Below, piece by piece: positions 53,840 through 63,000 of a stretch of 64,000 nt of DNA. Position 1 is the first letter of the stretch; each line of letters begins with the position of its first letter. Both the position numbers and the translations under genes were made by a program. Origin of the DNA: Chloroflexus sp. MS-G (GTDB lineage Bacteria > Chloroflexota > Chloroflexia > Chloroflexales > Chloroflexaceae); the NCBI RefSeq assembly GCF_000735195.1, contig NZ_JPIM01000003.1, positions 1 through 64,000 on the forward strand, written 5' to 3'. The notes below the pieces were generated by a model. It saw only the letters and a list, made by a program, of their open reading frames with translations. It searched no databases and was not told where the DNA came from.

Positions 53840-55155
53840 AGCGCATGTCGTCCACTATCATCCCAGACCAACTCTGCTCGTCCAATCCGCACGACATCAC
53901 CATCCTGAACGCCTGCTGCGATCAGGGCTTCGTTGATACCACTGGCTTCAAGGACACGTTGAATCCGGTCAATTGCTTCATCCTGATCCAGATTACTCAT
54001 CGCGATAAGGCGTTCGATCTTGATGCCACGCACCCGAAAGCCATCGTCTTCACGCTCAATTGTAAAGGCATTCTCATCAACTGGCGGCAACGGCCACTGC
54101 AACGGTGGTTCATCAGGATCGACCGGATCGCGTTGTGGGGGGGGATCGGCGCGGAGTAGTTCGGCTACCCGTTGCAGCAGTGGCTCGATACCACTGCCGG
54201 TCGCCGCCGAAATGACGAAGAGGTCTTCCGGGGCGACCGGTAAACGCGCCCGGAGAATTGGCAAATTCTCTTGTGCGGCGGGCAAGTCGGCTTTGTTAAG
54301 CGCCACCACTTGCTTACGTTGAGCGAGTTCGGGCTGATAGAGGCGCAGCTCGGTGTTGATCTGCTCGTAGTCTTCCCACGGCTTACGGCCATCGACACCT
54401 GCGGCGTCGATGATGTGGATCAGCAGGCGCGTCCGCTCAACGTGACGTAAAAAGTCGTGACCGAGGCCAACACCCGCATGAGCACCTTCGATCAGACCGG
54501 GAATATCGGCGACAACGAAGCGTTGGAGACCAACTTCAACGATACCGAGATTAGGCGTGAGTGTCGTGAAGGGATAGGCGGCAATTTTGGGACGGGCAGC
54601 ACTGATCACTGAGAGCAGGGTTGATTTTCCGGCATTCGGAAAACCGATCAACCCCACATCAGCCAGCATTTTCAGTTCAAGCTCAAGTGTCAGCTCCTGA
54701 CCGGGTTCACCCAATTCGGCAAGGCGCGGTGTCTGTCGGGTTGATGTCGCAAAGTGAATATTCCCCAGTCCACCACGTCCGCCGCGAGCAGCGAGCAACC
54801 GCTGACCAGGGCGGGCCAGATCAACACTGTAGGTCACGCCGTCGATAGTTGTCCGTACTACGGTACCTGGCGGAACCGGCACATACACATCAGCACCGTT
54901 TCGCCCGTGCATCGCATTCTTACCGCCGTGACCACCATTTTCGGCAACGAATTTGCGCTGATAGCGGAAATGGAGCAGCGTATTGTATTCAGGATCGGCA
55001 ATTAAGTAAACGTGCCCGCCCCGACCGCCATCGCCACCGTTAGGGCCACCACGCGGGACATACTTTTCGCGCCGAAATGTGGCGGCGCCGTTTCCACCGT
55101 TACCGGCACGGACAATAATGGTTGCCTGATCGAAAAAATCAGTTTCGGATTTCAT
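53836..55155 (-). CDS. obg: ribosome-associated GTPase Obg/CgtA
   Basis: 439 residues. N-terminal glycine-rich Obg fold (about 4-160, [35 protein letters not shown]), GTPase domain with G1 [11 protein letters not shown] near 168, G3 [14 protein letters not shown] near 213 and NKAD near 284, and the C-terminal OCT domain (about 360-430, [17 protein letters not shown]). It assists 50S assembly and links growth to GTP/ppGpp. The 5' flank holds a perfect hairpin at 55179-55201. Confidence 0.96.
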   Translation of the reverse strand: MKSETDFFDQATIIVRAGNGGNGAATFRREKYVPRGGPNGGDGGRGGHVYLIADPEYNTLLHFRYQRKFVAENGGHGGKNAMHGRNGADVYVPVPPGTVVRTTIDGVTYSVDLARPGQRLLAARGGRGGLGNIHFATSTRQTPRLAELGEPGQELTLELELKMLADVGLIGFPNAGKSTLLSVISAARPKIAAYPFTTLTPNLGIVEVGLQRFVVADIPGLIEGAHAGVGLGHDFLRHVERTRLLIHIIDAAGVDGRKPWEDYEQINTELRLYQPELAQRKQVVALNKADLPAAQENLPILRARLPVAPEDLFVISAATGSGIEPLLQRVAELLRADPPPQRDPVDPDEPPLQWPLPPVDENAFTIEREDDGFRVRGIKIERLIAMSNLDQDEAIDRIQRVLEASGINEALIAAGVQDGDVVRIGRAELVWDDSGRHAL

Positions 55156-55178
55156 AGGGCATTATTGCAGGGTCAACA

Positions 55179-55201
55179 GGGGCAGGTCGCTGACCTGCCC
55201 C
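55179..55201. other. perfect hairpin upstream of obg
   Basis: GGGGCAGGTC (55179-55188) with GACCTGCCCC (55192-55201), loop GCT. Lies 24 bases before the obg start on the minus strand, between tatA and obg. Without a U-run it may be a leader structure or a weak terminator of tatA. Confidence 0.5.
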
Positions 55202-55399
55202 ACAACCAGATCATGCGAGTCTACGCTCCAGGAACAACGTGCCGCAGCATACGCTCAGCACCATTCCCGTCGCGTTACGAATATTTCTCCGATCTGGGTC
55301 AATACACACCGACACAGCAATTTCTGCTGAGGTGGCAATGAGAAGACTTATCCAGAGAGGAATACTCTGGTAATAACAGAAACACCCATCTGCTGCCGT

Positions 55400-55588
55400 T
55401 TAAGCCTTCGTTTCACCCTCGGTCTTGGTATCGTTCCGTGGCTCGTCATCACCTCTGACTGCCTTGCGGAACTCGCGAATGCTGCTGCCGAGTGCACCAC
55501 CCAAACCGGCCAACTTTCCAGCACCAAAAATCGCAATCACGATAATAAGGATGATTAAAAGCTCACCCCAACCCAGACCACCGATCAT
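55400..55588 (-). CDS. tatA: Sec-independent translocase protein TatA/TatE
   Basis: 62 residues. The short N-terminal helix ([21 protein letters not shown]) ends in the FG hinge ([20 protein letters not shown]), followed by the amphipathic helix and a charged tail. This is the TatA pattern. It forms the pore of the twin-arginine route for folded proteins. No tatC is adjacent. It lies 54 bases downstream of the glycosyltransferase gene, on the same strand. Confidence 0.9.
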   Translation of the reverse strand: MIGGLGWGELLIILIIVIAIFGAGKLAGLGGALGSSIREFRKAVRGDDEPRNDTKTEGETKA

Positions 55589-55642
55589 AGCCGTGCTCCT
55601 TCCCTGTGCGATCTCGCTGTGGGTATTACATATCTCAATTCA

Positions 55643-56791
55643 TTATATCCCATCAGAGGGGGTTGTCAACGCAGCGTGATACGCTGCTAACGTCGCAGCC
55701 GCCGTTTTAGCCCAGGAAAAGTGTTTGGAACGCGCCAGGCCGCGTGTACGTAACTCGTTCCGCAAATCAGGATCGGTCAGGAGCTGATAGATTGCCTCAG
55801 CCAGAGCCTGCGTATCGGTTGGGTTAACCATTAGACCGGCATCACCGACAACTTCAGGTAAACTTGAGGTATTAGAGGTAATGACCGGTGTACCACACGC
55901 CATAGCCTCAAGAGGAGGCATACCAAACCCTTCGTAGATAGAAGGAAAGACAAAGACCGTTGCCGCTGCGTACCAGAGTGGCAATTCTTCTTCAGGAATA
56001 TAGCCGACGAATTTCACCCGATCACGCAACTGTAACTGGTCAAGGCGGGCAAAGATCGGCTCGTACATCCAACCCTTACCACCCCCGATCAGTAGGGGGA
56101 TCGACGGTATACGGCGTTGCAGCAGAGCAAACGCTTCGAGCAAGGTTGTCAGATTTTTGCGTGGTTCGAGCGTACCGACATAGAGAATGAACTGATCGGG
56201 TAGTTGATGACGGATACGGAATTGAGCCAGCACTGCCGCTTCTGGTGGGCGAAAGTGGCTACGTGCAGCGTTGGGCGTCACAATCACACGGTTTGGATTA
56301 ACACCGAGCAACCCAACGACCTCACGTTTGGTATGTTCAGATACCGCAAGAATCCGGCTGGCCCGGCAGGCGCTGAGTCGAGTTGCCAGATCGAGGTAGA
56401 TACGGTTGTAGGCGCGAAAGGTCTGTGGGAAACGAATGAAGGCTAGATCGTGGATGGTAATGACCGTCGGTACCGGACTCAACAATGGAGCCACGTTGAG
56501 ACACCCATGATAGAGATCGGCATTGCCGCGCAATATCAACGGTGCAATTCCCTGTTCCCATGGGATACGAATGCGTGGATTGATAGTCGGCAATCGCGAA
56601 GGTTTCACGACAAAGTTTGCCGGTAGGCCAAGGGCTCCCTGATCGAGACCCCGTGTTGTATACACCGTGTAGCGGTTGACATGATCGATCTGCGCCAAAT
56701 GAAGGAGCACTTGTTCGATGTAGTGTGAGACACCAGCCCGACGAAACGAATGGGTATGAGCAAGCAAATGAGCGTTAATTGCAATGTGCAT
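55643..56791 (-). CDS. GT4-type glycosyltransferase
   Basis: 382 residues, GT-B fold of the mannosyltransferase-like type. Opens [20 protein letters not shown], with [17 protein letters not shown] near 110, [12 protein letters not shown] near 145. The nucleotide-sugar domain has [20 protein letters not shown] near 200, [13 protein letters not shown] near 232 and [21 protein letters not shown] near 282, with the EX7E pair. Likely adds mannose or similar to a surface glycan. Third GT4 gene of the window. 15 bases after lepB. Confidence 0.88.
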   Translation of the reverse strand: MHIAINAHLLAHTHSFRRAGVSHYIEQVLLHLAQIDHVNRYTVYTTRGLDQGALGLPANFVVKPSRLPTINPRIRIPWEQGIAPLILRGNADLYHGCLNVAPLLSPVPTVITIHDLAFIRFPQTFRAYNRIYLDLATRLSACRASRILAVSEHTKREVVGLLGVNPNRVIVTPNAARSHFRPPEAAVLAQFRIRHQLPDQFILYVGTLEPRKNLTTLLEAFALLQRRIPSIPLLIGGGKGWMYEPIFARLDQLQLRDRVKFVGYIPEEELPLWYAAATVFVFPSIYEGFGMPPLEAMACGTPVITSNTSSLPEVVGDAGLMVNPTDTQALAEAIYQLLTDPDLRNELRTRGLARSKHFSWAKTAAATLAAYHAALTTPSDGI

Positions 56792-56806
56792 AAGGAGAAT
56801 AACTTT

Positions 56807-57517
56807 TCAGCGTGTGGCTACAGTGTCGATATCGTAGCGATGGTGCGGAACTAATCCCCAGTCACTAAACGGAAAATAGATGAGCCAGGCTTGCCCAACG
56901 ACCCGATCAAGCGGTAGCGCATCCCATTCACGTGAGTCAGAACTATTTCCCCGATTATCGCCCATTACAAAAATACTTCCAGGCGGAACAGTGATCGGTC
57001 CCTGGGCACAGCGATACCCGCTAAGGCAGTACGTTGAAGCGCCGCGCAGGTACGGTTCATCGAGACGCTTTCCGTCGATGTACACGCTTCCCTCTCGAAT
57101 CTCGATCACCTCACCCGGTAAACCGATGACCCGTTTGATATAATCTTTTCGTACATCGCGGGGATACTCAAAGACAACAATATCGCCCCGCTGCGGTTGA
57201 CGAAAGGGGTATACGATCCGTGGCGGTAAATCAGCTTGACCGGGAAGCAGGCGCAGAGGTGCATTCAGGTCGAAATGAAAGTAGATGAGCTTGTTCACTA
57301 AAATATACTGACCGGTGTGCAGCGTTGGCTCCATACTTGAGCCTTCAATTTTGAAGTTTTGCACGACACCGCGCACAATCAAAAAAACGAGCAAAATAAA
57401 AACGGCAGTTTCCAGAAGTTCACGTACTACGTAACGAACAGGAGTATGGGGCTGACGTACCGAGGCTGCTTCCAGGTCGGTCATAAGCGGTTCTGATGGT
57501 GGAGGATAGTCGTTCAT
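56807..57517 (-). CDS. lepB: signal peptidase I
   Basis: 236 residues. One N-terminal membrane helix (about 33-52), then catalytic Ser in KIEGSSMEPTLHTG near 61, general-base Lys in KDYIKRVIGLPGE near 125, and the box E motif VMGDNRGNSSDSREWD near 187. It cuts signal peptides of secreted proteins on the outer face of the membrane; the lipoproteins and oxidase subunits nearby are typical clients of the Sec route. Starts a run lepB-glycosyltransferase-tatA on the minus strand. Confidence 0.95.
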   Translation of the reverse strand: MNDYPPPSEPLMTDLEAASVRQPHTPVRYVVRELLETAVFILLVFLIVRGVVQNFKIEGSSMEPTLHTGQYILVNKLIYFHFDLNAPLRLLPGQADLPPRIVYPFRQPQRGDIVVFEYPRDVRKDYIKRVIGLPGEVIEIREGSVYIDGKRLDEPYLRGASTYCLSGYRCAQGPITVPPGSIFVMGDNRGNSSDSREWDALPLDRVVGQAWLIYFPFSDWGLVPHHRYDIDTVATR

Positions 57518-57672
57518 AATATCATATTGCGTGCTCTATGCTACACTAATACGTAACAGATAGTGCACGGAGGGAATCTTTCCCTCCGCTGCCTCTGGCA
57601 TTATACTCGAAGATATGGCAAATTGCCAGTAGGAAGACGTGACGGCCGAGCAGTAAGAGAGGCAAAGAGGAT

Positions 57673-58674
57673 ATGTCATCGCTGGCTACATTAGCGCAGC
57701 CGCTTGCCGACAATACATATCAGTGTCTGGCTTGCCAGTGGCGTTGTACATTGGCGCCGGGTGAGATTGGCCGCTGTCAGATGCGGATAGGTCGGGCCGA
57801 AGGGATCGAGCTGCTGAATCATGGACTGATTAGCGGCGCCGCTATTGGTCCGATAGAAGATTACCGGCTCTGGCATTTTTTTCCTGATACGACTGTACTG
57901 GCAATTGGGGGTTGGGGGTATGCGCTCCCACTCGACCAACAGCGAGGGCCTTACGGTGCACTACCAACCGATCCGTCGAAGCAGCGGCGGCTTGATCCGC
58001 AGCGCGCTGCTGATTTCGCGCTTGAGCGACTTTGTCGAGGAATAGTGTGGGCATTTGCTGAGCCAGCGGTGAACTTTGAATACCTGTTGGCCTTGCTCCA
58101 ACTGAGCCGTGCTGCCAGCCGTTATACGGCCATCGTCACGAGTGGCATGCTCAGTCTGGAAGCGTTGAGTGAACTTGGTCCATATCTAAACGGCATCAGT
58201 CTCGATCTGCGAGGCTTCTCAGATCACGCATATCACCGATTAGGTGGTATCAGCGAGTGGCGCCAGATTTTACGTTTCGCGGAAGAGGCGTACCACCGCT
58301 GGAAGTGTCACATTGAAATTACCACTCGTATTCACCATGGTGTCAACGATCATCCCGATGAGCTGCGCGATCTGGTTGATTGGATAAAGACGACGCTCGG
58401 TGAAGCGACGCCGTGGCACGTGTTACCAGGTGATGCCGGCAGTGAAACAGCCGCAGCAACGATGCGAGCACGTCGGATTGGGCACGAGGGTGGGTTGCAG
58501 TTTATCTACGGTCAGGAAGCGAATCAGGCTACGCGCTGCCCGATGTGCCATGCGACCCTCATTGATCGCCAGCACGGGGTGAGTCGCAAAGTAGGGCTTG
58601 ATGGTTATCATTGTCGTCATTGTGGCTACGCCACAAATATGTATCTGTCGATTTTCAAAATTCACCGCACCTGA
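57673..58674 (+). CDS. radical-SAM-family-like protein lacking the cluster cysteines (AmmeMemoRadiSam type)
   Basis: 333 residues. The whole sequence follows the PflA-like 'AmmeMemoRadiSam' radical SAM layout: N-terminal Cys cluster CLACQWRC..GEIGRC (Cys18, 21, 25, 35), then GPIEDYRLWHFFPDTTVLAIGG, AFAEPAVNFEY near 127, GISLDLRGFSDHAYH near 173, EITTRIHHGVNDHPDEL near 218, PWHVLPGD, and a C-terminal zinc ribbon CPMC..CRHCG near 295-320. But where the SAM-cluster motif GCxxxCxxCQN should be, residues 80-90 read GWGYALPLDQQ: all three cysteines replaced, length kept, Gln kept. So the fold is there without the catalytic cluster. Upstream of the U32 gene. Confidence 0.75.
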   Translation: MSSLATLAQPLADNTYQCLACQWRCTLAPGEIGRCQMRIGRAEGIELLNHGLISGAAIGPIEDYRLWHFFPDTTVLAIGGWGYALPLDQQRGPYGALPTDPSKQRRLDPQRAADFALERLCRGIVWAFAEPAVNFEYLLALLQLSRAASRYTAIVTSGMLSLEALSELGPYLNGISLDLRGFSDHAYHRLGGISEWRQILRFAEEAYHRWKCHIEITTRIHHGVNDHPDELRDLVDWIKTTLGEATPWHVLPGDAGSETAAATMRARRIGHEGGLQFIYGQEANQATRCPMCHATLIDRQHGVSRKVGLDGYHCRHCGYATNMYLSIFKIHRT

Positions 58675-58783
58675 AATCTGATGGCTAGCCTGGGTGCGAG
58701 AAGCAACGATTATGCGCAATCGTTTCATCGGCGACGGTTTGCAGGTGCTTGAACAAGAACAGCCTACAGAAGTGAGCAGGAAT

Positions 58784-61285
58784 ATGCGTAAACCCGAAAT
58801 TATGAGCCCAGCCGGTTATTGGCCACAACTGCATGCCGCTATCGAAGCCGGAGCGGATGCAGTCTATTTTGGGCTTACCCATTTCACGGCGCGGGCTAAG
58901 GTAGGGTTTAGCCTGAGTGAACTACCGGAGGTGATGAAGACGCTCCATCGGCGGGGGGTGAAGGGTTATGTAACCTTCAACACGCTGGTGTTTGATCACG
59001 AGCTACGAGCAGCGGCCACGGCACTGGCCGAAATTGCTGCTGCCGGTGCTGATGCGATTATCGTGCAAGACCTCGGCGTAGCAGCGTTGGCGCGCCGTAT
59101 CGTGCCTGATCTCCCGATCCACGGCAGCACGCAGATGAGTATTACCAGCGCCGAGGGGGTCATGCTCGCTGCACGCTATGGGGTCGCACGAGTGGTATTG
59201 GCCCGCGAGTTGTCACTGGCGGACGTGTCGGCTATTCGATCACGGAGTCCGATCGAGCTAGAGATGTTCGTACACGGCGCGCTGTGTGTGTCGTATTCCG
59301 GCCAGTGCTTTTCTTCGGAGGCGTGGGGTGGGCGCAGTGCCAACCGTGGTCAGTGTGCTCAGGCTTGCCGGCTGCCTTACGATTTGATTGTTGATGGACG
59401 ACATCATCCCCTGGGTGCTGCCCGCTATCTTCTCTCGCCGGGCGATTTGGCGGCGATTGATGAGATGGCAACGATTGCCCGCCTCGGTGTTAGTGCGCTT
59501 AAAATCGAAGGGCGCTACAAAGATGCTGAATATGTGGCGATTACGACCCACATGTACCGACGTGCTCTCGATGCAGCCTGGGCTGGCTTACCGCCTGATC
59601 TGACTATCGCCGACCGTCTGCACCTCGAACAGGTCTACTCACGTGGGTTGGGACCACATTTTCTACACGGGACGAATCATCAGGCAGTCGTCAAGGGGCG
59701 TGCGCCTCGCCATCGCGGATTACTGATGGGGCGCGTCGTTCGAGTACGTCCTGATGTCATCATTATTGAGCCTGAGCCTGGCCGTGAGGCAGCTCCGCTT
59801 AAACCTGGTGATGGAGTGGTGTTTGATGCAGCCGACTGGCGTAGCCCCGAAGAACCAGAGGAGGGTGGACGAATCGTGGCCGTTGAAGCGGTCGGCGACG
59901 GTCTGCTGGCAATCCGATTTGTTAAAGGTGCGATCAATCCACGTCGTATTCGTGTTGGTGATCTGCTGTGGCGCACTGCCGATCCGCATACAGAGCGTAT
60001 CGCCCGCCCCTTCGTGCAACCAGCCGCACCGGTACGCCGTCAACCGGTGCGCGTTGATGTGCAGGCACGTGTCGGGAATGCTCTTGAACTGCGCTGGACA
60101 CTGATTGAACAGCCGACGTTGTGTGTAACGGTGCGCAGCGAGTCTCCTTTGACACCAGCTCAACATCGCCCACTCGACGAATCAATGCTGCGTGAACAGT
60201 TAGGTCGGTTAGGTGATACTCCCTACCTGCTGGCCGAACTGACTGCCCAGATTGAGGGGAACCCCTTTGTACCGGTATCGCTGCTTAATCAATTACGACG
60301 TCAGGCGACAACAGCGCTGGCAGCATTACAGGGACAACCACCAACATACACGATCCGTGAACCAGGGCAGGTGTTAGACGAACTGCTTACGGCTGTCACC
60401 CCGACAGCACCCGCTGATGTTTTTCATTTGCACCTCTTGGTTCGCTCGCCGGAACAACTGGCGGCGGCGATTGCCCTGCGTCCGGCCAGCATCACACTCG
60501 ATTATCTTGATCTTGAAGGGTTGAAACCGGCACTGGCCCAGATTCGTGATGCCGGTATTCCTGCCCGAATTGCAGCGCCACGCATTCTCAAGCCTGAAGA
60601 TGAGCGAGTAGTACGGTTTCTGCGCAAACTAAACGCTCCCCTGCTGGTACGTTCAACCGGTCTGCTCGAGCTGCTGCGTGATGATCCCGCGCTCGAACTC
60701 ACCGGTGATTTCAGTCTGAATGCGGCTAATGTCCTTACAGCCGATCTGTTACTGGGCCTGGGATTAAAACGCTTGACCCCGACCCATGACCTCAACGCTG
60801 AACAGATCGCGCATCTGGCCGAGCGGATTGGCGGCAGTCGTATTGAAGTCATTGCCTACCACCATCTGCCGGTCTTTCATACGGAACACTGTGTGTTCTG
60901 TCGTTTTCTGTCGACCGGCACCAGCTACAAAGATTGTGGACGCCCGTGTGAACGGCATCGTGTGGCACTCCGTGATACGGAGGGACTTGTCCATCCAGTG
61001 ATTGCCGATGTCGGTTGTCGCAATACGGTATTTGGTGCTGAAGCCCAGGAAGCGAGTAAATACATTGATCGCTGGCGTGCTGCCGGTATTGCGCATTACC
61101 GGCTAGAATTTGTACACGAATCGGCTGATCAGGTGATGGCGGTGAGTAAGGCATTCCTTGCTTATCTCCACAACGACATCAGTGCCGCTGAGTTAGGGCG
61201 CCGCTTGCGTCAGTGTGCGCCACAGGGGGTAACCGAAGGGAGCTTCTTCGTGCCACCAAACTATCAGTACATTCCATTACTATAA
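58784..61285 (+). CDS. peptidase U32-family protein (RlhA-like, large form)
   Basis: 833 residues from ATG 58784 (MRKPEIMSPAGYWPQLHAAI), the family's usual opening; longer frames to 58694 have no better ribosome site. U32 barrel with ADAVYFGLTHFTARA, then the iron-sulfur Cys set CVSYSGQCFSSEAWGGRSANRGQCAQACR (about 194-222; pattern C-x7-C-x15-C-x3-C). A middle part (about 290-430) resembles the DUF3656 extension of RlhA, which hydroxylates 23S rRNA C2501. The last third adds another barrel-like half with extra cysteines (HCVFCRF, DCGRPC, CR). Bacterial U32 proteins of this group do RNA hydroxylation. Ten bases before the M29-like gene. Confidence 0.85.
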   Translation: MRKPEIMSPAGYWPQLHAAIEAGADAVYFGLTHFTARAKVGFSLSELPEVMKTLHRRGVKGYVTFNTLVFDHELRAAATALAEIAAAGADAIIVQDLGVAALARRIVPDLPIHGSTQMSITSAEGVMLAARYGVARVVLARELSLADVSAIRSRSPIELEMFVHGALCVSYSGQCFSSEAWGGRSANRGQCAQACRLPYDLIVDGRHHPLGAARYLLSPGDLAAIDEMATIARLGVSALKIEGRYKDAEYVAITTHMYRRALDAAWAGLPPDLTIADRLHLEQVYSRGLGPHFLHGTNHQAVVKGRAPRHRGLLMGRVVRVRPDVIIIEPEPGREAAPLKPGDGVVFDAADWRSPEEPEEGGRIVAVEAVGDGLLAIRFVKGAINPRRIRVGDLLWRTADPHTERIARPFVQPAAPVRRQPVRVDVQARVGNALELRWTLIEQPTLCVTVRSESPLTPAQHRPLDESMLREQLGRLGDTPYLLAELTAQIEGNPFVPVSLLNQLRRQATTALAALQGQPPTYTIREPGQVLDELLTAVTPTAPADVFHLHLLVRSPEQLAAAIALRPASITLDYLDLEGLKPALAQIRDAGIPARIAAPRILKPEDERVVRFLRKLNAPLLVRSTGLLELLRDDPALELTGDFSLNAANVLTADLLLGLGLKRLTPTHDLNAEQIAHLAERIGGSRIEVIAYHHLPVFHTEHCVFCRFLSTGTSYKDCGRPCERHRVALRDTEGLVHPVIADVGCRNTVFGAEAQEASKYIDRWRAAGIAHYRLEFVHESADQVMAVSKAFLAYLHNDISAAELGRRLRQCAPQGVTEGSFFVPPNYQYIPLL

Positions 61286-61295
61286 GGGGCAGACC

Positions 61296-62393
61296 ATGAT
61301 CGAGAGTCTTTGGGATCAACTGGCACGACGACTGGTTGACGCACTGGGCGCCCAACGCGGTGAATTGATCGAGGTACGTGATGAGGCTGGTAATCAACGA
61401 TTGCTCCATGCCGTCTTGCTGGCACTTGAAAGCGTTGGGGCCGAACCGCTCGTCTCTGTGCTGCCAGCTCAGCAGGTTGAACGGTTGCTGGTAACGACAT
61501 CGCCGGATACGCTCGCCACCCGTGGTCGGCGATACGCTGAATGGTTATATCAGGTTGATCGTTCGCTACTCCTCGTTGGTGCTTATCCGAATCTGTCGCA
61601 GATAACGGATGAGGCGTTGCACACTTTTTGCACTGCTTATAACCGTCTGGAGAAGATTCGCGAAGATCGATGTATCCCACAGGTCATTGCGGCCATTCCA
61701 ACGATTGGCAAAGCAGCCCAATTGGGATTGAGCCACGAGGAGCTAGAATTGCGCATGATGCCCGCATTGTTGGTTGAACCGAATGAACTACGGGCAATCA
61801 CCGAACGGCTCATGCCTGTACTGAACAGCGCTGCAACTATTACTATTAGCAGTGGGCCAGGGTATGAATTACATCTTCACCGTGACCATCAGCCATGGCT
61901 ATACGATATGGGCCGTCTAACAGCACCCGTTGGCGCAAGAGATGCAATAATCAGTTACCTGCCTTCTGGATCAGTGTATACCACTGTTATTGCAGATCGC
62001 GCTGAAGGTGACCTCTTTTTGCCGGTCGCAGGTCCGGCTCGTGCCGTGCATCTCCACATAAGTAGTGGGCGAGTAACACAGATCAAAGCGGTGAGCGGTG
62101 CTGATCGTCTGATTGAACTCTTCGACCGTCACGATGGTTCTTCCCGTCAGATCACGCATGTCGGGATCGGTCTTAATCCGCGTTTACTCCAGCCCCTTGG
62201 CTGGGCAATGGCCGACCAGCACGTTCAAGGAGCACTATGTATTGCCTTCGGTAAGGACCGGTATCTAAGAGGTGCGAGTATCTCATCGCTCAATCTTGAT
62301 TTCGTGATCAATGGCGCCAGTCTACGTGTCGATGAGCAGTTGATCGTTGACCAAGGTCGCCTGGTTGCGAACTCATTACCAACAATCGTTTAG
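61296..62393 (+). CDS. M29 thermophilic-aminopeptidase-like protein with altered metal site
   Basis: 365 residues, the usual M29 length. N-terminal domain (about 1-180) and C-terminal domain end in the family's GRLVANSLPTI pattern. Family motifs are present, but the metal ligands are changed: Glu250 of Thermus AmpT aligns with Ser226 (PSGSVYT), Glu316 with His288 (ITHVGIG), His345 with Cys315 (ALCIAFG) and His376 with Asn333 (SLNLDFV); Asp378 is kept (Asp335). It is thus probably not an active dizinc aminopeptidase. Its TAG stop lies inside a repeat-element end. Ten bases after the U32 gene. Confidence 0.7.
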   Translation: MIESLWDQLARRLVDALGAQRGELIEVRDEAGNQRLLHAVLLALESVGAEPLVSVLPAQQVERLLVTTSPDTLATRGRRYAEWLYQVDRSLLLVGAYPNLSQITDEALHTFCTAYNRLEKIREDRCIPQVIAAIPTIGKAAQLGLSHEELELRMMPALLVEPNELRAITERLMPVLNSAATITISSGPGYELHLHRDHQPWLYDMGRLTAPVGARDAIISYLPSGSVYTTVIADRAEGDLFLPVAGPARAVHLHISSGRVTQIKAVSGADRLIELFDRHDGSSRQITHVGIGLNPRLLQPLGWAMADQHVQGALCIAFGKDRYLRGASISSLNLDFVINGASLRVDEQLIVDQGRLVANSLPTIV

Positions 62394-62487
62394 AGCCTAT
62401 CAGAACACCTATCATCACGTGACGATAGACGCCTAACTTGATGTCGGCGGAATCACCTGGAGGGACACAGCGGCGCCGTGCCCCTAC
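62391..62487. repeat. degenerate GCCTATC element at a stop codon
   Basis: Begins TAGAGCCTATCAGAACACC, where TAG is the stop of the M29-like gene, and has the internal CAGCGGCGC..G.GCCC.TACA palindrome of the intact element at 12330-12449. The right end could not be found. Confidence 0.6.
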
Positions 62488-62683
62488 AGATGGGTTGTGC
62501 CCCAGTGTCGCTTGCCGATGACTCCCAACCGATGCAATCACCTGAGAGCGTGATCAAAAACCTGGGCTTTTGATGCGGCTTGATAATGGCATCTCCATAA
62601 TGGTCAGGGAAACGTTGGCGGACAGCACATGCGTCTTCGCGACGGTTTAACGCCGGTGCTGCGGAGCACGCCTGGTGGCCCTC

Positions 62684-62714
62684 CCCTTACTCTCCTCGTG
62701 GAGGAGAGGAAGGG
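62684..62714. repeat. hairpin of the GAGAGGAAGGG family
   Basis: 14-bp stem with one mismatch: CCCTTACTCTCCTC (62684-62697) with GAGGAGAGGAAGGG (62701-62714), loop GTG. Related to 9751-9785 and 39107-39145. Confidence 0.65.
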
Positions 62715-62749
62715 GGAACGTGGGGCTGAGAGAAAGAACGCTGGAAACC

Positions 62750-62815
62750 CCTCACGCGATAGTCGCACGAGAACAGTACGTGCCTAATGAAACGTTTTTG
62801 ATCAGACTCTTAGTG
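62750..62815. repeat. conserved segment next to the hairpin (copy 2)
   Basis: CTCACGCGATAGTCGCACGA, then ACAGTACGTGCCTAATGA and TTTTTGATCAGA, matching 39285-39350 in order. Confidence 0.6.
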
Positions 62816-62935
62816 GTTGCGCACAAAGCATGACCGTCTGCGGAATGGCAACCCGACGAATCGCTATTTGACAATGGTTAGAGGCGACGTATGCGTCGCC
62901 TCTACGCGATGTTCCTCCTGCATACGGAAGAAGCC

Positions 62936-62961
62936 AGATCAGAAACCCGAGTTTCTGATCT
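62936..62961. other. perfect hairpin downstream of the aldolase gene
   Basis: AGATCAGAAAC (62936-62946) with GTTTCTGATCT (62951-62961), loop CCGA. It is 39 bases beyond the stop of the minus-strand aldolase gene and may end its transcript, though no U-run follows. The arm repeats the TTTCTGATCA motif of the repeat segments. Confidence 0.5.
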
Positions 62962-63000
62962 AGCTCTCAGCAGGGTCGTTCGCTAAGGTAAAGAGAGAAG

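Larger units (their letters stand above)
62488..63000. other. 513-base spacer of degenerate repeats and hairpins
   Basis: Contains the hairpin at 62684-62714, the conserved segment 62750-62815, a 10-bp hairpin AGAGGCGACG/CGTCGCCTCT around 62880-62903, and the hairpin at 62936-62961. No gene seen. Confidence 0.6.
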
